A DNA stretch of 64,000 nt from NCBI RefSeq assembly GCF_051020985.1, contig NC_135010.1:11096001-11160000 (forward strand), given 5' to 3'. Below the pieces are notes generated by a model. The model saw only the letters and a program-made list of their open reading frames with translations, searched no databases and was not told where the DNA came from. Positions 1-9,581 of this stretch are shown here, piece after piece. The first letter of the stretch is position 1. Every line of letters begins with the position of its first letter. Source of the stretch: Nomia melanderi. Lineage: Eukaryota > Arthropoda > Insecta > Hymenoptera > Halictidae. The translations under genes and the position numbers were made by a program.

Positions 1-1430
1 AGCGGAGCCGACTGGTTCCACCTAAATGGGACTCAAGATTAAGTCAAACACAGGGACCGATTTAATCGCGGATTACGATTGGACGTCGCCGGAGAAGCCG
101 GGGAGTATTTCTGTTTCATAAAGGAGGTTCAAGGATCGAGCCGAATATATTTATCGTCGTTTCACAAGAGCGTCGCAGGGGTTGCGTCGAAAAATCCGTG
201 GGCACGCTGTAACAATACGGTCGTTTATTGGATCGACGGATCGCCGTTCCGCTCGATCGGGCCTGCACGATCGCGAGATCATCGTGCTCCAATTCCGATT
301 CGTGATTCTGGGACCAGCAGCCTTGGGGATGGGCCTTGGTCGATTTAGAAACGGGGAATGCAGTCTTCAGGTTTCCTTGGTGGAAAGAAGGGACTCGGCG
401 ACGCGGCGAAAGGTCAGGCATTCCTCGAATACCTTGGTCAATCGCGAACGGTTTTAATTGATCCACGGTATATCGATGAATCTCGACGTGTTAGGTCACT
501 GTCGGCCCCAACAGGGTCAAGAGTGGACCGGCGACGAGTGAACGTCGAAACAGGAGTGGACTCGGAGTCCTTTCTAAATGGATCGCCGACTCTAGAAAGG
601 ATCCAGTTGCAAGCAGGGTCGTGTTACTTCATTAACTGGGACAATTTTGGAATGTAAATTGGCTTTGGGAGTGGAGTGCTGAACGCAAAGATGCTTACGA
701 GCCGCGGCGACCTTTAGGCTTAAGCTCTCGAGCCGTTTCGTCTGGGAATTTCGGGATTCCTCGGAGCTGCGTTTCGAACGGGGAACGTTGAATGATTGGA
801 TGTTTGAACGAGTAATCAACTTTGTGAGTTTTAGAAACGCGGAGGTATTATTAAACGTTTCGCGTGCATTGCGTGAGAAGCGAAAGGATTGGGAGCTATG
901 ATTGTAGGAGTAGCTTAGATCAACAGAAACCGTTTCGCAACGAGAACCTAATTTTTCATTAATCCCCGTTGCGAGACCCGGATCGAATTTAGCTCTCTTG
1001 ATGATGATCACCGTGAGCCGATTTTATGGGAGCGAGGATCGAATAATGGCCAATTGTTTGCGTTGCGGAGCTCGTCTTTTAAGACGCTGAACGTCGATCG
1101 GAATAGAGAACCGATGAATCCTCTTCAAGATTGGTATCAGTGATTTTTGAGCTTAACGTATCTAAGATTAATTATTTTATCTAAAGCATTCGCATGGAAC
1201 CTTCAAGGACTATTCCGAGTTGATAGAAAGTACTGACTAACGGGGATCAGTCTTGAGAGCACGATACCATATAGAGTGTAGCTAAATATTCATGATAAAC
1301 GCTGGAAAAAATATCGTTACGAAAGGAAGTAGCTATGAATGAAATTTGAATAGCAAATTGAAGCTAGAGCAGGACATTACAAGACTATCGATGGCATTCT
1401 TTTCTACATATCGTGTCATGAACTGAATGA
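1..1430. other. non-coding stretch, no gene recognised
   Basis: Mixed-composition DNA with only short overlapping open frames on both strands and no codon pattern favouring one of them. The only structure I noticed is a short imperfect hairpin near 569-600, where CCTTTCTA is answered by TAGAAAGG. Nothing here supports a gene, RNA or mobile element. Confidence 0.5.
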
Positions 1431-1455
1431 TTAACCTTTGAAAGATGGATGAGAT
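1431..1455 (+). repeat. TTAA-started fragment related to the family B element at 3428
   Basis: TTAA is followed by a 21-base string that is identical at 1435-1455 and 3433-3453 (it begins CCTTTGAAAGATGG and ends GATGAGAT). At 3428 this string is the left end of a TTAA-flanked element. Here no matching right end was found within several hundred bases, so it may be a broken copy or a solo end. A 21-base identity is unlikely by chance in a window of this size. Confidence 0.35.
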
Positions 1456-1764
1456 CGAAGATGCAAGAGGGTGGTGCACTTGCGTCATTGCGCGCATAAG
1501 GAAATCGTGCTGTGGGAATAGAATTCTCATTTGAATGAATCGATTCTCATTTACCTTAACATCATTCGTATCGTATCCTAATTATCAATAAATCAGAAGA
1601 AAATTAGAAACGTTGAATACGAAGAAACATCTACTACAGAGTTGCCAGCACTAAAGGTCCACGAAGTGTCAGTAACCTTCCAATCTCAGCCTTTATCGGA
1701 TGTCCTCCAGTGGCCATCGTTAGCGACGATTAAGAGGAACAATTAAATCCGAAATCCTAGATGA

Positions 1765-2053
1765 TCCATCAAGCGTAGCCAGTCGCGTGTCGCAACCATA
1801 ATCGTTCGAAGAAAAGGCGAAGGAAAAAAGACGAAGTATCGGCGCGAGCTTCGAGAGTGTCGGGGGATCATCATCCTCGCGTCGGTCGTGTTCTTGGATT
1901 TCCAGCGTGACGATGACGGTCTCGAGCGCACCGGTGCGTGGAAACGGATCATGGCTACCGAGTTTGTGCCCGTCGTTAACAAAGTGGAATATCATTACGA
2001 TGGCGAACGACAAAGAGGCTGTGGAAGATTATCTCTTAGCCAAGTAGACTGTG
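1765..2053 (+). other. open frames on both strands, coding status unresolved
   Basis: On the + strand a frame without an early Met runs open from about 1765 to a TAG at 2051-2053. An acceptor-like ttggatttccag ends at 1905, and the segment after it begins RDDDGLERTGAWKR. On the - strand a Met-started frame of 97 residues covers 1720-2013 and begins MSFAIVMIFHFVNDGHK. They overlap, so at most one can be real, and neither resembles a family I know. No donor or partner exon was identified. The entry is kept only because the stretch is unusually open on both strands for this window. Confidence 0.12.
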
Positions 2054-2272
2054 ACTAGTGGATGTTTGGCAAGAAAGGAGCCATCTTTGGCGATTATCAT
2101 CCTCAACGAACCATCGTACACTCCTCGCGATGATGATAAGCGATTCTAACTGATCCAAAATATTTTTGCTTGAAACTTGACGCATTGCGCACCGATAACG
2201 AGGAATCTCGTTTTTATATAAAGACACTTAGCTATGCGACTTTGATAATTATCATTGAAGAAAATATAAAAT

Positions 2273-2617
2273 TTAACCCTTTGCACTCGGAAGTATTTCG
2301 TTAGAAATATTTAAGATTTTCTAACTACTATTTCTGATATTAGAAATATTTAAGATTTTCTAACTACTATTTCTAATATTAGAAATATTTAACATTTTCT
2401 AACTACTATTTCTAATATTAGAAATATTTAACATTTTCTAACTACTATTTCTAATATTAGAAATATTTAACATTTTCTAGACGAAATTTGTTTAAATTAA
2501 CTCAAAGAAAAATTGCAATATGCATTAAAGATGCATTATATACAGTTGAATATTGAATATCAAATTTCATAGTTTTACTACATGAAATCAAGTCACCTCT
2601 CGAGTTGAAAGGGTTAA
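2273..2617 (-). mobile_element. TTAA-flanked MITE, family B copy 1 (piggyBac-like)
   Basis: The element body is 2277-2613, with TTAA on both sides (2273-2276 and 2614-2617). The left end reads CCCTTTGCACTCGGAAG and the right end is the inverted CTCGAGTTGAAAGGG. Reverse-complemented, it aligns along most of its length with the copy at 39009-39241, including GAGAGGTGACT near one end and TATTTCG near the other. TTAA target sites and short C-rich inverted ends are the hallmark of the piggyBac superfamily. At about 340 bp with no open frame, this is a non-autonomous copy that would need a transposase from elsewhere. It differs from its relatives by an internal tandem expansion at 2301-2480. Confidence 0.75.
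2301..2480. repeat. 39-bp tandem repeat inside family B copy 1
   Basis: Units begin at 2301, 2340, 2379, 2418 and 2457, an exact 39-bp period for about 4.6 copies. Each starts TTAGAAATATTTAA. The later units share a G-to-C change (aagatttt to aacatttt), so amplification was sequential. Each unit carries ATTAGAAAT and ATTTCTAAT as inverted arms. The related element at 39009-39241 has one copy of the corresponding stretch, so the expansion arose within this copy. Confidence 0.9.
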
Positions 2618-3427
2618 TTCGAATTGATTATCTATTTAAAATATATTACATCACAATACATCTGAGTTTTTCTATGTATAGCGATACAAGTTGACCTCAG
2701 TGAAAATTGCCATCACAATTCAGTTTTCTGAAAATTAGCCATATGTTAACACCGGCGACGAGTCAATTCGTCTCGAAATGACCGCTTTTTGCGAATCACG
2801 CGAGATATCGCAGTGATAGGACAGTGAAATTGCACGTTAATAAATCTGACTTAGTTTCGATATTCCGCTAAATGCTTCGTTGACGAACGATCGTAAGGAT
2901 TTTTCGTATTCACGCGTGATTCTTGGATATTACTGGCCATTCAGTTACGGTGGGAGTTTACGATTCGCTGGGAAGACCAGGTTACACGGGAGTAGATTGT
3001 TTTATGGAAGAGCCGACAAGATGTTGAGAGGCTTCTGGTTTACGCGTGGAATGCTTTACGGCTAACGTTTAATTTGTCTTGTTCTGTTGAGCGTCGGCGT
3101 GTTTTATGGCTGGGTAACTAGGAGAAAGAAAACACTCGTTACAAATCTAGACGCGATCTTCGCATACAAGTATCTATGACAGAAGGACAGCACAGTTTAA
3201 ACTTAACACTGTGCCGTCCGGTGTCGCATTGGTGTCGTGTGCGAAGCTATCGAACGAATGCAAACAAAATCTTACATTCATTTACGTACATCCTCGAAAT
3301 TTTGTGAAAGTGGAGGGACAGGATTTAGAACTGTTGAGATTAGTAGAACTCCCGAAAACCTCGAGAAAAACCCGAAAAACGATCCGAACGAGTCCTACCG
3401 GCGCCAAACAAAAGATTCCTGATTCCA
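2618..3427. other. non-coding stretch between two family B elements
   Basis: AT-rich to mixed sequence with short frames only. A TTAACACTGTGCCGTCCGG string starts near 3204 and resembles the start of a TTAA-element end, but I found no inverted partner. No gene is supported. Confidence 0.45.
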
Positions 3428-3693
3428 TTAACCCTTTGAAAGATGGATGAGATTTGCACTCCAAAGGTGCCTCTCAGTCACCACTCGATTGGTGCATCCA
3501 AATTGTAAAATTCCGTATTTAACATTAAGTCTCGAGTAATCTGTCGATACGTGAAATGTGGAAATCGAATACCATTGTTCCCCTTATTCTGTGAATAGAT
3601 TCCTCGTTAAGTTAGTTGAAAAAATGTCATTTATATCTCATAAAAATAAATTGAATATTTCTAGTAACAAATTTTTGAAGTGGAAAGGGTTAA
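3428..3693 (+). mobile_element. TTAA-flanked MITE, family B copy 2 (diverged)
   Basis: The body is 3432-3689, flanked by TTAA at 3428-3431 and 3690-3693. The left end starts CCCTTTG and the right end finishes AAAGGG. After an extra segment (AAAGATGGATGAGATTTG) near the left end it resumes the family sequence with CACTCCAAAGGTGCCTCTC, matching CACTCGAGAGGTGACTCTC at 39016. The rest is more diverged than copies 1 and 3. No transposase is encoded. The next TTAA element starts only 21 bases downstream. Confidence 0.65.
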
Positions 3694-3714
3694 AACAAGG
3701 AATAATGTTCATAC

Positions 3715-4056
3715 TTAACACTAGAACTACCGAGCATTTGGTACCATTGAAATCTAATTGCTATGAATATTGTGGTAATAGATCATTTTCGATTTCTATC
3801 AGTTCTACACGGTTTTATATCGTTTTGTATAGTTTTATATGGTTTCATACAGTTTTATATAAGTTTATATGCAATTCCTATAAAAATTGTAACAATAGAT
3901 TATTTTCAGTTTCTTCAGACATTCATTATAGTACTCTAGTGAAACTATTTCTTTTCAAAATCATTTCGAATATTCAAAGCTTCGAAGATATCAATAATTG
4001 TGAAACAGAAAAACTGAAATGAGTCATTTTGACTGGTACGGTAGTTCTAGTGTTAA
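3715..4056 (+). mobile_element. TTAA-flanked MITE, family A copy 1 (piggyBac-like)
   Basis: The body is 3719-4052, flanked by TTAA at 3715-3718 and 4053-4056. The ends are perfect inverted repeats of 14 bases: CACTAGAACTACCG at the left and CGGTAGTTCTAGTG at the right. Inside the right end lies the near-palindrome GTCATTTTGAC. An open frame on the + strand crosses the element, and its last ~45 residues are nearly identical to the - strand frame in the other copy at 6646-7067. This is explained by the DNA similarity of two copies and is not evidence of a protein. It holds about seven units of the 10-bp ATATAAAACT-type repeat (3804-3872). Confidence 0.8.
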
Positions 4057-4859
4057 ATCCAATCTTCATCGCAAGCCTAACGTCACATTCCACTTAAATT
4101 CTACTACCAACCGACGTAGAAAGTCTTGAGATTCTTCCTCGTTCGAAGTTGAAATTTAAACGCAGCCCGAAGGGGTTAAATCGAAGATTTTACTGTTGGA
4201 ATGGTAAAAACGCAACGAAGTGTTACGAATGGCTAGTTATCGGAGTAATTTAACAGCACATGTTGCAAATGTTGTATAAAGGGTTCGAGCGATGACCCCA
4301 GCAGCGGTAGATTAAGAAAATTATTAATAATAACACCCCTCGCCGCGAATAATGAAACGTTTCCGCCACTCGCAGCTGTGTTCTGCAGTGACTATCGACG
4401 CCATCGACGATCCGAGGTCCCGTGTACTTGCGAAACGCGCGCGTTCCATCCACCTGTAACCGCTCCGAGATCATACGCACGCTGTCTGCCCATATGCACG
4501 CCGCGGTCCGCGTCATTATGTACGGTTGCCGCTTACGGACGGCTCGCAACGATGGAACGCCGTCGACGATTTGCAACCGATGAGGGGGATCCTGTAATTT
4601 TCAATCGACGCTCCCTCGTGCCCATTATCCCTACCTCCCTCCGCAGCCAGTCGTCATAAACGTTTGTCTCCCGCGTTTTTCTGAACTTGTATCATCGCGG
4701 AGTGCGTCTGCGGATAACGTGATCCGAGACGATCTATCTAGGGTGATGATCGTGCGGTGTCTGTCTGGGAATCGAGTTTAGAGGCTTTGAGCGTGTCGAA
4801 GGACGTTGAAGTGGAGTTGATGGATAGGGGGAGTTTGGGGGAGATTGGGACTGTGAGAG
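4057..4859. other. non-coding stretch, no gene recognised
   Basis: Mixed sequence with a CpG-rich middle (about 4340-4660) that has short frames on both strands and no family resemblance. Composition becomes G- and A-rich after 4740, leading into the purine tract. Confidence 0.45.
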
Positions 4860-5378
4860 AGTATGGGGAAGTGTAGGGAAATATAGAAGAGTATAGACAA
4901 GTATAGGGAAATGTAGACAAGTGTAGGAAAATGTAGACAAGTGTAGGAAAATATTGACAAGTGTAGGAAAATGTAGGGAAATATATAAAAGTATAGAAAA
5001 ATATAGGAAAATATAGACAAGTATAGAGAAATGTAGGAAAATGTAGATAAGTGTAGAAAAATGTAGGAAAATATACAAAAGTATGGGAAAATATAGGAAA
5101 ATATAGGAAATAAAATATAGAAAATAGAATATAGAAAATAGAATATAGAAAATATAATATAGGAAATAAAATGTAGAAAATAGAATATAGAGAATAGAAT
5201 ATAGAAAATAGAATATAGGAAATAGAATCTAGGAAATATAATATAGGAAATAAAATATAGAAAATAAAATATAGAAAATAGAATATAGGAAATAAAATAT
5301 AGAAAATAAAATATAGAAAGTAGAATATAGAAAAATATACTATAGAAAATAGAATATAAAAAAATATACTATAGAAAA
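4860..5378. repeat. purine-rich, C-poor low-complexity tandem tract
   Basis: In the first part (to about 5100) motifs like GTGTAGGAAAATGTAGACAA recur with 10- and 20-bp spacing. The second part is built from a 14-bp AAAATAGAATATAG-type unit. Cytosine is nearly absent on the + strand. The - strand frames over it read as repeating L/F/S/I/Y strings and are artefacts of the repeat. Confidence 0.9.
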
Positions 5379-6641
5379 TAGGAATTCATTGTTGTTTGTC
5401 AGACACCAAGTATTTGCAAAACAAGAATACAAATGGCATTTGATATTTTCAAAGGTCCAAGGCTGGAAGACTTAGAAGACATTCTGAATGGCGCAGAATA
5501 CCGAGGAATATAATAGTCTCGTTATATCTGAATTGCCAATCATGACAAGGAACGACGTAGTTAAGGGTAGACACGCTCGAGAACAATAAATGCCTTCTAT
5601 AGAGAAAACAATTAAGGAGGCAGCGGCGTGTCAAGAATCGCCGCGGTGCTGAAACGCAGCCTTGAATTTAAGAGAACAAAAGAAGCGATTACGTTAACGA
5701 AATGACACGATATGAGAATGTTACTTTGTTTCGCTTCGCGCCGTCGACGAGCGAACGTTTCGCGGCTCCGAGGCGAACGGGCGGACAGCTTTTAGTGCCG
5801 TTTGATGATCCCTTTCTGCTTGGCCACCTGATCGACCGGTGAAGCGAGACGATGAGGAAACCGCAGAAATCGTTCATAAATTTATTAAGACGATTTAAAA
5901 ACATGAATGTGGATCGATATAAAATTACTTCACTCTCGATCGATACACACGCGGACACCACGAACATAAACTTTCTTTCGAATTAACCGAAGAACACTAA
6001 TTATGCTCGTTTTACAATCATTCGATTACGAATGCATCTAGTCGTACGTTGAAATAAATTACATCGAACTGGTTCACACAAATTCAAGTATATCTAACGC
6101 AAAACGGCATTTCAATGAAAATGATACTTCAAGGAACTTTGAAGACAACGAATCGAGTACTTATTTACACTGCAAAAATATTAATCAGATACTTCGATCG
6201 CCTCTTAACTGTTTTTCTTACATTTTTCTACGCTGAGTTTTCTTTGCCAAGCACTTCAGTCCACGGACGAACATGAATCAGCCAAGATGAAGGAACAGTT
6301 CCTCAACCCCTGATGTCATTTTTCCTTCGCCGCGTCACTCGCGAATCATCCTCTAACGAAACCGTGATTCGCGAAGGATTTTGGACCGCGACTCCCCGAG
6401 GAAGTCACGCGATCGAGAAACCGCCGCGTCATCGTGGAACATAGAGCGAGGACCCGTTCAACGGCCGATACCCGAAGGTTGCAGCGCCGGGGACCGATTT
6501 ATTTGGCGCTTCGCCGGAATCCTTGATAATCGAGCACCGGCGCCCGTACCCTGCCGCGCCGTTGCGCAATCGAATAGCTCGCTCGTTACTCACTGGAGCC
6601 GAACCTGACGTGCGTTTTCACACGACCGTCTTACGAGTCCC
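5379..6641. other. non-coding stretch, no gene recognised
   Basis: Mostly unique-looking sequence. Short frames on both strands overlap one another and show no recognisable domain. The part at 6360-6610 is CpG-rich. No splice-site pair, tRNA-like fold or transposon end was identified. Confidence 0.45.
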
Positions 6642-7071
6642 TTAACACTGGAACTACCAGTCAAAATGACTGGTTTCGATTGTTTTGTTTAGCAATTATT
6701 GACATCTTCGAAGCATTGAATATTCGAAATGGTTTTGAAAAGAAATAGTTTCACTAGAGTACTATAATGAATGTCTGAAGACACTGAAAGTAATCTGTTG
6801 TTACAGTTTTTATAGGAATTGCATATAAACCTATATAAAATTGTATGAAACCATATAAAACCATATAAAACTATATGATACCATATAAAACTATACAAAA
6901 CTATATGATACCATATAAAACTGTATGAAACCATATAAAACTATACAAAACTATATAAAAGTGTGTAGAACTATATAAAACTATATAAAACTATATAAAA
7001 CTATATAAAACTATATAAAATTATACAAAACTATATAAAACTAATTAAATGCTCGATAGTTCTAGTGTTAA
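6642..7071 (-). mobile_element. TTAA-flanked MITE, family A copy 2, inverted, repeat-expanded
   Basis: The body is 6646-7067 with TTAA at 6642-6645 and 7068-7071. The left end is CACTGGAACTACC and the right end GATAGTTCTAGTG, the same termini as the copy at 3719-4052 with one or two changes. It lies in the opposite orientation. Next to the left end is a perfect palindromic arm pair, CCAGTCA-aaa-TGACTGG (6657-6673). The interior matches the other copy closely, but the 10-bp repeat has grown to about 22 units. Non-autonomous: no transposase frame. Confidence 0.8.
6822..7044. repeat. 10-bp TATA-rich microsatellite inside family A copy 2
   Basis: About 22 units of the ATATAAAACT type, with variants such as ATATGATACC, GTATGAAACC and ATACAAAACT. 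The last third is the most uniform, suggesting recent slippage there. The partner element has about seven more variable units in the same place. Confidence 0.9.
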
Positions 7072-9411
7072 TCCGTTGACAGGTACAATTATCATCGCGG
7101 CCACGATCGTCCGAATCTTAGGGTCAATCATTCGAAAGAAAAAAATAATTCTCTGATGATCGCAAATCTAATTCAAGAGTAACAACGTTTAGAATAGCAA
7201 AGTTTAATCTTAGCTTCGGGATAATAGATAGCATTGATTTTTATTATTGCTCTATATATGTTGAACGTGAGTCTCACTTGTCATTGGGAATAGCTTATCG
7301 TACGGGTTAAGTAAGACCTCGATTAACGGATTTAATTTGGGAACTGAAAGTAACAATAAATGTAGATTCGAGAATATTTGTAATATTCAATCGTGTCTCG
7401 AGTTGCTATTTAAAGGTCGAAATGATTGAGTTCGAATTCAACGAAGAGTCTAGGAAATCTAGGTCTCGGAATATAGTGAGTCGGTTAATCGAGTACATCC
7501 CTAATTCCGCTTTTGCTTCTTTCCTTCACTCGTCGAGAGACCTTTGAATTCGCGACGCTCCTCCTCGTCATCGTCGAAAACAGACGCGACACGCGCGACG
7601 GTGTTTACCGATCTAAACTAAAAGTCATCCCGATGATCTACTCCACAGAGGAACGTCGGCTTCTCTATCGCCGCTTTTGATTAATGACGTTGTCCGGCGG
7701 TGTTTTGTGTCGCGGGGACTGAATTACGCCAAAGACACATCCGTCAAGCGTGTTCGATCCTAAGATTAACGTCGAAATAAACAGAGAAATCACGAGGGAT
7801 CCGTGAGTTATACCAAAAAATGGATCGAAACTATGCGACAACAAAGATAAAGAATATTAGTCCCATTTCTCAGGGGACATTCCTTCGAGTCCAGTTTCCA
7901 ATTTTACCCGTTGTTTGAAATCGCATACATTAATGGTCAAATTTATTCTCGAGCGTGCCGTGTCCGAGATCCGAGGGTTAAATATTCTAAAACATCCTGC
8001 GCGGAGATAAAAGCCTCGAGCATTGCCGATCGATCGATCATTCGAGAGGTAAACAAGTTTCCGTCGAAAACAGTCCTTGACCCGGCGTCTATAATAATAA
8101 TTACCGACGCAAGTAGCGATGGAAAGGGATAATGCCCTCTTCAGGCCCCGTCGGTGGACGTTTCGCAGGTAAGATCGAGGTAGAAGCGAAAATAACGCTC
8201 GTCGAATGTTCGGAAGACAGGAGACTCATAATCATCGAAGCTTGTCCGATCAGAGAATATTCAGCAATACGATCAAAGGAGATTCTATGATTAATATTAA
8301 CGACACCCGAGAGTTACCATTTCGAAGACGCAACGATTAGATTCCAATTGATTAGGCCCGACCAAGGCCGACGAAGGGCGCTTAACATTCACGTCGCGGA
8401 TCCGCGGCGAACGAATAGTACGGTTAGACACACCGTGTCAGCGAGACATTGACATAGTAACGTGAGCGGCTCAAACGCCCGTGAAATGGGACTCGGGGGG
8501 TTTTTAATCGCGCGCACGTTCATTTTTATCTGTAAATCATTCTCTTAATTACGACCGTGTGGCGCATGTTCCTTTCCAGAACGGACGTGCGCATTATATA
8601 TTTTATAAAGGAGGTCACGTCCCGTATCGTAAAAACGTTCAAAACTACGAATTTACATTCCGACCGGCTTTTTTTCTCTCGTTCGAGCACTTAATTTCAC
8701 GGTAATCGAGACAGATACGTTTCCCCTCCCTCCCCCACCCGCCAGAGCGGCGTCACTTTGTTTCTTTTCGTATTTTTCGCCTCTAGAAAGAGCGTCACGG
8801 AGTTTCTCAGACCGCGAAACGAGGACGTGATTTCCTCCCTTTCACGCGAATAAATCACGCCGGGCACCCGCGGCGAGGACGAAAACAACGATCCGGTGCT
8901 CGACGTTAATTGGATCATTACGACGATGTCGGCGATATCGATTCGCGAAGGCATTATTCGGGTTCGATGGGCGGCGGCGATACGCAGACGTACGATGAGA
9001 GTTCGTTCATTGTGCGCTGACGGTCGTTCATCGCGCGGCTCGCGGTTAAAGAGGGTTGGAAGAGCGAGTCCTTTCACGGAAGAGGCGAAACACGATAAGG
9101 GGAACAATGGCCGCGGAGCTATCGTCGACGTCGATCGTTTTTATCGGCGCGATCGTTCGGCCCCGTGCCATTCAAAGCGGCGCACTCGAATGACGCCGCG
9201 CGCGCTCGCGTTTATCGGACGATCGTTAATGCGAATAACGAATTCGCAGGCGCATCGTGGACCCTTTGTGCAGCGGACGGTGCATTGTGCATTTTCCGGT
9301 TCGCCGGGCGCGATTCTAAAACGATGCGTCACTCGCCTTTTCAGGGATGCGCGGGGACTCGCGAAAGTCCTCGCGTCGGATGGCATAAGGAGTTATTGTT
9401 GGTGGCTTCAT
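7072..9411. other. non-coding stretch, no gene recognised
   Basis: Unique-looking mixed sequence, AT-richer to about 7500 and CpG-rich from about 8700. The frames at 8697-9107 (-) and from 8896 (+) overlap and have no recognisable domain. A lone donor-like TTCGCAGGTAAGA occurs near 8161 with no partner. The + frame becomes interesting only at its 3' end, described separately at 9412. Confidence 0.4.
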
Positions 9412-9563
9412 GGGAGAGTTTATTTATTGATATTGTTGGGTCTTTTTCTATATGCAAGTGTGACTTGCATAGCTGACAAAGGGATCATTCATATAGATGT
9501 TGGAATAAGTTCAACGGAAGACGAGGTGTACGCTGCGAGGCAGCTGGGAGATTTCAATGCGTG
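9412..9563 (+). CDS. candidate coding exon: secreted-peptide-like segment ending at a GT donor
   Basis: One frame reads a hydrophobic run (VYLLILLGLFLYASVTCIA, from 9418), then an acidic, non-repetitive stretch (DKGIIHIDVGISSTEDEVYA) and RQLGDFNAW. A perfect donor GTAAGT begins at 9564, inside the last Trp codon (phase 2); without splicing the frame stops at 9565-9567. The layout fits a signal peptide followed by the start of a mature chain, with cleavage plausible after CIA. The left edge is uncertain: AG dinucleotides at 9415-9418 could be acceptors, but the polypyrimidine tract is weak, and no good initiator Met is close. No downstream exon was found and I do not recognise the family. The last 15 bases match the core of the 33-bp minisatellite found elsewhere in the window, so a repeat-derived origin is the main alternative. 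Confidence 0.28.
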
Positions 9564-9581
9564 GTAAGTGTCGTCCATGAA
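9549..9581 (+). repeat. single unit of the dispersed 33-bp minisatellite
   Basis: GAGATTTCAATGCGTGG followed by TAAGTGTCGTCC matches the unit consensus in core and tail. It stands alone, without tandem neighbours, at the end of the exon-like segment at 9412-9563, and has the cleanest donor-like GGTAAGT of all copies. Confidence 0.55.

Noticed and set aside
3204..3230. TTAACACTGTGCCGTCCGG as a possible third TTAA element family
   Set aside because: No inverted right end and no second copy found in the window.
3558..4022. A 154-residue + frame whose end is matched by a - strand frame at 6689-6934
   Set aside because: The match follows from the two copies of one MITE. Most of the frame lies over TATA-rich repeat and element ends, and it starts inside a different element.
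4734..5078. A - strand frame reading as a hydrophobic Leu/Phe/Ile/Tyr repeat
   Set aside because: It is the translation of a purine-rich tandem tract; nearby frames of the same strand give similar repeats, as expected of simple sequence.
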